A stretch of 37,284 nt of DNA from Methanocorpusculum sp. GTDB taxonomy: Archaea > Halobacteriota > Methanomicrobia > Methanomicrobiales > Methanocorpusculaceae. This document shows, one piece after another, positions 32,119-37,284 of this stretch (position 1 is its first letter; each line of letters opens with the position of its first letter). A model generated the notes under the pieces. The model worked only from the letters and a program-made list of their open reading frames with translations. It had not been told where the DNA came from and ran no database searches. The DNA is taken from the NCBI RefSeq assembly GCF_030655665.1, contig NZ_JAUSPQ010000002.1, positions 1 to 37,284 of the forward strand. The letters run 5' to 3'. Made by a program: the position numbers and the translations under genes.

Positions 32119-32859
32119 TTACATGAATAATAACCCTGACATCCAGTAGATGATTACCAGGAAGGCAATGATACCTGCTACAAGTCCGTAGAGGATACCG
32201 ATGTCACGGCCAATTTTTCTTCCGACACGCATTGCAATTTCTGCGTCCGTGAACTCAATCTTTTGCTCGATTGCATCAAGACGTTTCTCGATTTCGAGGA
32301 ACTGGGGGTTGGCACTTGCAACCGATGCAGCACCGCCTGAACCACCAGCGTCTTCAGTTAACTGAATGACGATCGGGTCTGCGCCAAATGCTCCAGGATC
32401 TCGTGCCTTGAGCTCGTTCATTTTTGCGGAGATTTTACCGATGTCTTCGGTCTCCATAATATTTACGAGTTCGATCTGTTCCTGGAAACGTTTGATGTGT
32501 TCTGCCGTCAGGTTCTCAAGGAACGGAATCGCACCGGTAGAACCGACGATCTTTCCGCCCTCAACACCATTTTTGTGCATTGCTTCGATGGACTGACCGG
32601 AAAGGTGACCCTTAACTTCAGTTCCACAAAGCAGAACAAACCGGATGTTTGGGTTTGAAATGACGTTTGCAACGACCTTTTCGATACCGAGGTTTTCAGT
32701 CTTACAGGAACCTGCAAGAGCTGCACCTGCAGCACAGATTCCGGCCTCATCAAGGTGGGAACCCATAGTGATAACAGCGACTGGGCTGTTTGCATCACCG
32801 GTTTGGTAATCACCCTGAATGATTGGCCATCCGCTTGCCGGGGATTTCTTGTCTGCCAT
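32119..32859 (-). CDS. mtrG: MtrA domain-MtrG fusion protein (second MtrA corrinoid domain fused to MtrG)
   Basis: This 246-residue protein occupies the mtrG slot. Residues 1-168 are a copy of the MtrA soluble domain, identical to the neighbouring MtrA except at position 41 (Ile for Leu), and include the corrinoid ligand His85 in [11 protein letters not shown] Gly/Ala/Ser linker ([17 protein letters not shown]) leads into about 60 residues of Mtr[41 protein letters not shown] and a C-terminal TM helix. Normal MtrG is a short single-helix subunit without a corrinoid domain. The ATG at 32857-32859 follows a perfect GGAGGTG, which is itself shared with the mtrA copy. The first 15-20 residues of canonical MtrG seem to be replaced. 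The family assignment of both halves is clear; the functional consequence is inference. Confidence 0.92.
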   Translation of the reverse strand: MADKKSPASGWPIIQGDYQTGDANSPVAVITMGSHLDEAGICAAGAALAGSCKTENLGIEKVVANVISNPNIRFVLLCGTEVKGHLSGQSIEAMHKNGVEGGKIVGSTGAIPFLENLTAEHIKRFQEQIELVNIMETEDIGKISAKMNELKARDPGAFGADPIVIQLTEDAGGSGGAASVASANPQFLEIEKRLDAIEQKIEFTDAEIAMRVGRKIGRDIGILYGLVAGIIAFLVIIYWMSGLLFM

Positions 32860-32876
32860 TTTAGACACCTCCAAGG
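32354..32876. repeat. Duplicated mtrA segment (copy in the A'G fusion)
   Basis: This stretch matches 33292-33814 with an offset of 938 bases and about 21 substitutions. It covers the first 168 codons of MtrA and the ribosome binding site before them, and identity stops abruptly at the acidic linker. Confidence 0.9.
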
Positions 32877-33058
32877 AGGATCAGCACTGGCACAAGGATC
32901 AGAACAAGGGCAATAACGACGCCTGCAGCAAATCCAACAATACCTGAACTCGAAATTGCAGAGTCGACCTTGTTTGTTCTGGCAAGAATCTGGCCTTTGT
33001 ATCTGATATTATCCACCATCTTGTTGATGGGGACCATTCTAATAATCGAACCTGCCAT
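32861..33058 (-). CDS. mtrF: Tetrahydromethanopterin S-methyltransferase subunit F
   Basis: MtrF (65 residues) is a small membrane subunit of the Na+-pumping methyltransferase, related to the N-terminal part of MtrA-type anchors. It shows the typical [15 protein letters not shown] segment and one C-terminal TM helix (about 40-62). It starts just past the mtrA stop, with GGTGATC upstream, and its end supplies the ribosome binding site of the fusion gene. Confidence 0.93.
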   Translation of the reverse strand: MAGSIIRMVPINKMVDNIRYKGQILARTNKVDSAISSSGIVGFAAGVVIALVLILVPVLILLGGV

Positions 33059-33059
33059 T

Positions 33060-33797
33060 TTAGATCACCTGAACGCCGATAAGTGCGCCGAGAATAACCA
33101 GAGAAACGATCAAACCGATCATGATACCCTCGATCTTGCCTCCATAGAGACCGGATGCGAATCTGTTGCGGTAACCGATATCGGTGACCATCATCTGGAT
33201 AGTTTTGATGCGGGCAGTAATAAGGGCCATTTCGCCGGTCAAGGGTTCTTCCTCGCCGGATTCGGCACCTGATGCTCCACCTTTATCATCATCAGTTAAC
33301 TGAATGACGATCGGGTCTGCGCCAAATGCTCCAGGATCACGTGCCTTGAGCTCGTTCATTTTTGCGGAGATTTTACCGATGTCTTCGGTCTCCATAATAT
33401 TTACGAGTTCAATCTGTTCCTGGAAACGTTTGATGTGTTCTGCCGTCAGGTTCTCAAGGAACGGAATCGCACCGGTAGAACCGACGATTTTTCCGCCCTC
33501 AACACCATTTTTGTGCATTGCTTCGATAGACTGACCGGAAAGGTGACCTTTCACTTCAGTACCGCAAAGCAGAACGAAACGGATGTTCGGGTTAGAGATG
33601 ACGTTTGCGACGACCTTCTCGATACCGAGGTTTTCAGTCTTACAGGAACCTGCAAGAGCTGCACCTGCAGCACAGAGTCCGGCCTCATCAAGGTGGGAAC
33701 CCATAGTGATGACAGCGACTGGGCTGTTTGCATCGCCAGTTTGGTAATCACCCTGAATGATTGGCCATCCGCTAGCCGGGGATTTCTTGTCTGCCAT
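33060..33797 (-). CDS. mtrA: Tetrahydromethanopterin S-methyltransferase subunit A
   Basis: MtrA (245 residues) is the corrinoid-carrying subunit that accepts the methyl group from MtrH and passes it to coenzyme M. The N-terminal domain (1-168) carries the axial ligand His85 in [10 protein letters not shown]. An acidic Gly/Ser segment ([18 protein letters not shown]) follows, then an amphipathic region ([20 protein letters not shown]) and a single C-terminal TM helix ([18 protein letters not shown]). The frame opens upstream, but the ATG at 33795-33797 has a GGAGGT site and matches the copy in the fusion gene. Its first 500 bases are about 96% identical to the fusion gene. Confidence 0.97.
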   Translation of the reverse strand: MADKKSPASGWPIIQGDYQTGDANSPVAVITMGSHLDEAGLCAAGAALAGSCKTENLGIEKVVANVISNPNIRFVLLCGTEVKGHLSGQSIEAMHKNGVEGGKIVGSTGAIPFLENLTAEHIKRFQEQIELVNIMETEDIGKISAKMNELKARDPGAFGADPIVIQLTDDDKGGASGAESGEEEPLTGEMALITARIKTIQMMVTDIGYRNRFASGLYGGKIEGIMIGLIVSLVILGALIGVQVI

Positions 33798-33814
33798 TTT
33801 AGATACCTCCGAAG
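33292..33814. repeat. Duplicated mtrA segment (copy in mtrA)
   Basis: This is the direct-repeat partner of 32354-32876. The two copies are separated by mtrF and the 3' part of mtrA, so recombination between them would delete mtrF and the MtrA anchor. Confidence 0.9.
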
Positions 33815-34095
33815 TAGAGGGCAAATGCAAGGACGAAGGCCACAAACAGGCCTACCGCAAGACCATACCAGAGAGAGGTAACCATACCTGCTTTCATGAG
33901 GGTCTTTTCTCGGCCGGGGAAACTGTTTAAGAAGTTGCCTTCACCCGAAAGCATGCCGACAAGATCTTCGGCAATCATTTCGAGTTCTGCTACCTGATCG
34001 ATGACCGGTTGATAGGAAATACCGGCTGTCGTTACGATACCTGTTATGGGGTCAGCTACGAGGCCAAATTCCGGTAATACTAATACATATCCCAT
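33799..34095 (-). CDS. mtrB: Tetrahydromethanopterin S-methyltransferase subunit B
   Basis: MtrB (98 residues) is a small subunit with a cytoplasmic N-terminal part ([17 protein letters not shown], then [15 protein letters not shown]) and a single C-terminal TM helix ([20 protein letters not shown]). Its position between mtrC and mtrA is canonical. GGAGGAAAC lies before the ATG. The stop is one base from the mtrA start. Confidence 0.94.
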   Translation of the reverse strand: MGYVLVLPEFGLVADPITGIVTTAGISYQPVIDQVAELEMIAEDLVGMLSGEGNFLNSFPGREKTLMKAGMVTSLWYGLAVGLFVAFVLAFALYFGGI

Positions 34096-34112
34096 TTTTG
34101 TTTCCTCCTAAC

Positions 34113-34958
34113 TTACTCCTCCTTATCGGAGAACGGCTTGGCATCAAGCCAGGCTGCTGCGTCGCGTTTGGATAAAGCGACATATTTGACATAGGACACT
34201 GCCCATCCAATGATTGCTACGACAAATGAGATCCATGCTGCTGCCAATGAGACAAAGACAAAGGAGATCACTGCCATGATGATCATGGAAAGGAAACCAC
34301 ACTCGATAGCGAGCATGTTGGTTCTGTCCTGTTTCTCGCCTGGACCGAGACACGCGTTGAACGGGTGCTGGAGAGCGATCGCACCGAGCATGAATGAAAC
34401 TGCAATTACACCTGCACCAAGATAGGATGCATTGTAGACAGAAACACCAAGTATCTCGATGGTGGCGATTCCAGTAAAGCTAACGGTTCCGGTTGCAACA
34501 ACGCCAAGACCCATAAGAGCAAGGGCGCCGACTGCGGCGAGTTCTGCGATACTTCTGGTCATCACCGGGATCTTCATGTTCAGAACGGAGTTTGAGATCC
34601 ATCCAAGGAAGAGACCAACGATGAGAGCAATTACTAATGCTGCCACCGGTACGATCCAGATGCTGAATCCGGCAAGGGCTGACGCAAAGAGCAGGGCAAT
34701 TAAACCAGACCCGAATGCGAGCATACCTGCGGACGGAACACCAGTTCCGATACCATAGCTGCACAACTTTTTGATTGTGCTGTTACCCCAGATCAGGGCG
34801 CCGACAGCTGCAATTCCACCAAAGAATGCAAGATAGTCAACACCGATTACTGTACCGATGATAGCGATGTAAAGGGATACCAGTGAAATGACGGCTCCGA
34901 TGGCCATAACTTTGTTATGCGGAATTCCGTCGTGGGATGCTTCAACTTTTACTGACAT
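34113..34958 (-). CDS. mtrC: Tetrahydromethanopterin S-methyltransferase subunit C
   Basis: MtrC (281 residues) is one of the three large integral membrane subunits (C, D, E) thought to form the Na+ channel part of the complex. It has about eight hydrophobic helices, from VMAIGAVISLVSLYIAIIG to the last near residue 260. The ALQHPFNACLGPGEKQDRT segment in a loop is a family hallmark. GAGGTG precedes the ATG. It lies 10 bases after mtrD and 17 bases before mtrB. Confidence 0.95.
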   Translation of the reverse strand: MSVKVEASHDGIPHNKVMAIGAVISLVSLYIAIIGTVIGVDYLAFFGGIAAVGALIWGNSTIKKLCSYGIGTGVPSAGMLAFGSGLIALLFASALAGFSIWIVPVAALVIALIVGLFLGWISNSVLNMKIPVMTRSIAELAAVGALALMGLGVVATGTVSFTGIATIEILGVSVYNASYLGAGVIAVSFMLGAIALQHPFNACLGPGEKQDRTNMLAIECGFLSMIIMAVISFVFVSLAAAWISFVVAIIGWAVSYVKYVALSKRDAAAWLDAKPFSDKEE

Positions 34959-34968
34959 TTTTTACACC

Positions 34969-35832
34969 TCAGAATAATGCCACCACAAGCATTGCAACAA
35001 GACCGCAAACAGCTGATGCTAAGATTGCGGCGACAATTGCACGGGGGAAACGCTTGAACTTCGGGTCGTGCGGGCCTTCAATGGTTCCGGTAATGTTGTA
35101 TGCAGAAAGTACTGCGATAACAAGGAACATTCCGATTGCAAAGATGCCTGCGAGACCTACAGAGAGCATGTTGATATCTGCTGCACCAACAAATCCAAGT
35201 GCCGGAAGACCGACATTGTAGAAGTCGAGAAGTTGAATGTAGATAAGTGTTCCACCAAGACCGCCGAAGAGACCACCGATGACACCGCCAACATAAGAGA
35301 TGAACGGTAAACCGTGACCTTCGGTTCCCTGGGATTTGTATGCTGCCTGTAAGTCACCGGTAATTGGGTCTTTAAGGACCTTACCCGATGCTGCGGGGAT
35401 ACCCATGCCGAAGACATAGGAGATGTTCACCATAAGACAGGTGATTGCCATCATTAATGCGCCGCCGATCGCGCCACTGGCGAGTGCGACTCCAAGACCT
35501 AACTCTGCTGCCCATGCTCCTCCAAAGAGTCCTGCAAGACCTGCACCTGTTGCAAGCATTGCGACACCGGTAGCGATACCGGGTGCCTGACCCATTGCTG
35601 CCGGCGCTCCGCCGACGGGAACAAAGTGAACACCAAAAGCGATTAAGGCTGCACCAAGGATGATCAGACAGAACGTCTGAAGGACGAACTGGGCTCCACC
35701 TGCGAGGATGCCGGAACTTCCAAGGAAGTAAGCAACAACGACGAGGATGATTGCGATGACGATTGCGATGACCGAAGGAATTGGCTGGAATGATCCGGCG
35801 TTTGCTCCGGGTTTAGCTGCAATTGCACTCAT
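34969..35832 (-). CDS. mtrD: Tetrahydromethanopterin S-methyltransferase subunit D
   Basis: MtrD (287 residues) is an integral membrane subunit with about six or seven helices and Gly/Ala-rich loops. The segment GMGIPAASGKVLKDPITGDL and the following HGLPFISYVGG are characteristic. The longer frame to 35895 overlaps mtrE. The ATG at 35830-35832 (MSAIAAKPG) follows GGAGG and lies one base after the mtrE stop, so it is preferred. It is longer than the roughly 230-250 residues I recall for other methanogens. Confidence 0.95.
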   Translation of the reverse strand: MSAIAAKPGANAGSFQPIPSVIAIVIAIILVVVAYFLGSSGILAGGAQFVLQTFCLIILGAALIAFGVHFVPVGGAPAAMGQAPGIATGVAMLATGAGLAGLFGGAWAAELGLGVALASGAIGGALMMAITCLMVNISYVFGMGIPAASGKVLKDPITGDLQAAYKSQGTEGHGLPFISYVGGVIGGLFGGLGGTLIYIQLLDFYNVGLPALGFVGAADINMLSVGLAGIFAIGMFLVIAVLSAYNITGTIEGPHDPKFKRFPRAIVAAILASAVCGLVAMLVVALF

Positions 35833-35833
35833 T

Positions 35834-36721
35834 TCAGGCCTCCACGGTGTAGGGTCCGTAATTCTTACGTGCCCATACTTCAACGTAACGGTCAATGATC
35901 ATGAAGACGACGATAATAAGTGCTCCGACGATCACTGCACCCCATCCTGCGAGGAAATCCTCAAAGATGATGGTACGCCAAAGTTCGAAGAAGACGATCA
36001 AACCGAAACAAATACCTGAAGCGGGTCCACCGAATTTTGCGGTGAAGAAACCGTTGTCGATCGAGCTTCTCTGTCCTGCTTCTGCATAACGAACGATGTT
36101 ACCGGATGCAGAGATTGGAACACCAGCACCGAATTTCTGATTCTGATACTGACGCTCTTTACCATAGTACGGGTTTCCGGTTGCAGAACCTGCTGCACCA
36201 AGAGCAAGACCCCATACGATACCAAGAAGCGGAAGAGCAAACGGATGACCGATTACTGTCATCATAAGGTAACATACAGTTACCGTTGCGAAGATAGCTA
36301 CGAATGCGTGAGCCATAGTCACGGTCGTTACTGATTTAACAACATCAATAAAGACCGGCTGTCCAAACTTAGAAAGACTTGCGGTCCTTCCAAGATATGC
36401 AGTAGTTGCGTAAACTCCCTGCACAAAGGTTGCGAGAACTGTTCCAAAGATGATTGCGAGGATTGCATTGACTCCTAACATAAGGAATGCCCATGCAACA
36501 CCACAAGCAAGGGTCACCCACAGGGTATATGCCGGTGGTTCTCCACTCACTGCTTTGTTATAGATACGGTGAGTGTATCCCATCTGCGGTGCGAGCTGGA
36601 CCTGAGAGTTCGGGTCACCTTGTGATCCGATGTTGGACTCAGTATCTTCGGCTGCACCGGCAACCGCTGCGAGAGCTCCCGCAAGGGCAGTTACTCCAAT
36701 GCCGATTATAATTTCTTGCAT
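35834..36721 (-). CDS. mtrE: Tetrahydromethanopterin S-methyltransferase subunit E
   Basis: MtrE (295 residues) is the first gene of the operon and an integral membrane subunit with about six helices. The N-terminus (IIIGIGVTALAGALAAVAGA), the loop SNIGSQGDPNSQVQLAPQMG with GYTHRIYNKAVSGEPP, and the C-terminal YVEVWARKNYGPY are family hallmarks. It acts in Na+ translocation coupled to methyl transfer to coenzyme M. GGGAGA lies upstream of the ATG (36719-36721). Confidence 0.96.
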   Translation of the reverse strand: MQEIIIGIGVTALAGALAAVAGAAEDTESNIGSQGDPNSQVQLAPQMGYTHRIYNKAVSGEPPAYTLWVTLACGVAWAFLMLGVNAILAIIFGTVLATFVQGVYATTAYLGRTASLSKFGQPVFIDVVKSVTTVTMAHAFVAIFATVTVCYLMMTVIGHPFALPLLGIVWGLALGAAGSATGNPYYGKERQYQNQKFGAGVPISASGNIVRYAEAGQRSSIDNGFFTAKFGGPASGICFGLIVFFELWRTIIFEDFLAGWGAVIVGALIIVVFMIIDRYVEVWARKNYGPYTVEA

Positions 36722-36781
36722 GTAAGATTCTCCCTTGAGTTTTGTTTCCCGATTGTGGATAACTAATCAGGAACCTAATAT

Positions 36782-36804
36782 GTTTCAGCACCACAGGCTG
36801 AAAC
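36782..36804 (-). repeat. Hairpin in the mtr leader
   Basis: Perfect 8-base arms gtttcagc (36782-36789) and gctgaaac (36797-36804) surround a seven-base loop. It lies about 60 bases upstream of the mtrE start, inside the predicted untranslated leader. Confidence 0.5.
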
Positions 36805-36890
36805 GAAGGATGCGTCTCAAGTGTTCGTAAAACGTTACCACTCTAAAGAATGGAGTACAAAGTGTGGACGAATATTCTATTTCATTCATA

Positions 36891-36900
36891 GATATATAAG
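36891..36900 (-). promoter_or_regulatory. Candidate TATA box of the mtr operon
   Basis: The minus-strand sequence cttatatatc is the best archaeal TATA match between mcrA and mtrE. A start about 25 bases downstream would fall near 36870. Confidence 0.45.
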
Positions 36901-37143
36901 ACATGCGAAAATTGTGTAAGAAAAGCTCAGAGATCCCGGATTTTCTTAAAATAAGTCCGTAAAAACCCGGATTGGAATTCAATTAATTTGTATTAATGAT
37001 GATTCAGTTGATTAAAACTAGTAGAGTTTACTTCAAGACAATGATTTTTGATGAAATCCCCGATATAATACCTTTGTTGTCGGACTTTTTCACGACCAGT
37101 ATATAAATAAAAAGATACCCCGCGCGTTTCTCACAGGAAAAAT

Positions 37144-37171
37144 AAAAAAAGTGAGTGGTTAGATAACCACT
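37144..37171 (-). terminator. Intrinsic terminator of the mcr operon
   Basis: An 8-base stem (agtggtta 37154-37161, taaccact 37164-37171) with a two-base loop overlaps the first base of the mcrA stop codon. It is followed on the minus strand by seven T (37144-37150). Confidence 0.65.
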
Positions 37172-37284
37172 TACTGTGCCGGGATGATAAGAGATCTCTC
37201 ACCTGCTGGCATGAATTCGCGGATTGCTCCTTTGGCGAATTCTGCACGTGGGTGAGCGAAGTCGAATTTCAGGGCGGGGTCTGC
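37171..37284 (-). CDS. mcrA: Methyl-coenzyme M reductase subunit alpha, C-terminal fragment
   Basis: The last 37 codons of mcrA enter the window from the right edge. The peptide contains [19 protein letters not shown] and ends [15 protein letters not shown], the well-known McrA C-terminus. McrA holds the F430 active site that reduces methyl-coenzyme M to methane. The gene is on the same strand as, and directly upstream of, the mtr operon. It carries its own terminator, so mcr and mtr are probably separate transcripts. Confidence 0.95.
   Translation of the reverse strand, partial: ADPALKFDFAHPRAEFAKGAIREFMPAGERSLIIPAQ

Larger units (their letters stand above)
36722..37143. promoter_or_regulatory. 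mcr-mtr intergenic region with mtr promoter and leader
   Basis: This AT-rich gap of about 420 bases holds no convincing gene. A minus-strand TATA box (cttatatatc at 36891-36900) would start the mtr mRNA near 36870, giving a leader of about 150 bases. A second TATA-like element lies at 37099-37108. The leader contains a perfect hairpin (36782-36804). A short repeated cccggatt occurs near 36938 and 36966. The region links two methanogenesis operons that may be co-regulated. Confidence 0.55.

Noticed and set aside
32119..33797. Possible assembly duplication or frameshift behind the MtrA-MtrG fusion
   Set aside because: The copies differ at about 20 bases, nearly all synonymous, and diverge cleanly at the linker. 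The frame is continuous into MtrG. An artefact would give identical copies or a broken frame. Raw reads would still be needed to exclude it fully.
36785..36982. 65-codon frame in the mtr leader
   Set aside because: It overlaps the predicted TATA box and hairpin, has no ribosome binding site and shows no familiar sequence. It is probably untranslated leader and promoter.

Overview
The window is from a hydrogenotrophic methanogenic euryarchaeon. The evidence is a near-complete mtr operon (tetrahydromethanopterin S-methyltransferase) just downstream of the 3' end of mcrA, an mfnA-type tyrosine decarboxylase, archaeal aIF1A, archaeal TATA-like promoters and GGAGGTG ribosome binding sites. Gene content, codon use and the mcrA tail look most like order Methanomicrobiales, and Methanocorpusculum is my best guess. 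That assignment is recall and inference; no search was run.

Layout. 1-5.4 kb: a gene start running off the left edge, a cyclophilin, a radical SAM/SPASM enzyme divergent from it, an unknown two-TM protein, an HD-domain protein, a CmpB-type membrane protein, a winged-helix/PAS regulator, and a 550-base AT-rich gap with a long hairpin. 5.4-19.7 kb: a surface-filament (type IV pilus-like) locus made of two divergent operons. The minus operon holds six pilin-like genes. The plus operon holds a DUF3821-like surface protein, a degenerate transglutaminase-like protein, a secretion/assembly ATPase, a twin TadC/GspF membrane platform and four more pilin-like genes. 19.9-25.9 kb: tRNA-Val(GAC), serA, ppsA, mfnA. 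25.2-27.8 kb: a GntR regulator, an ABC ATPase, a permease and a CxxCxxCC protein in one operon behind a perfect palindrome. 28-31 kb: aIF1A, an FmdE-like protein and a 717-residue TPR protein. 31-36.7 kb: the mtr operon, transcribed on the minus strand as E-D-C-B-A-F-(A'G fusion)-H. 37.2 kb to the end: the mcrA C-terminus.

Most interesting points. (1) The gene in the mtrG slot is an in-frame fusion of a second, almost identical MtrA corrinoid-binding domain to MtrG, so the operon encodes two MtrA soluble domains, each on its own membrane anchor. (2) The six pilin-like genes alternate strictly between two sequence classes (A-B-A-B-A-B). Each A-B pair is translationally coupled by a short overlap, and one more A-B pair ends the divergent assembly operon. 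(3) The pilus operon contains a transglutaminase-fold protein that has lost its catalytic Cys and probably its His. (4) The divergent pilus promoter region holds five spaced TGCAAA repeats.
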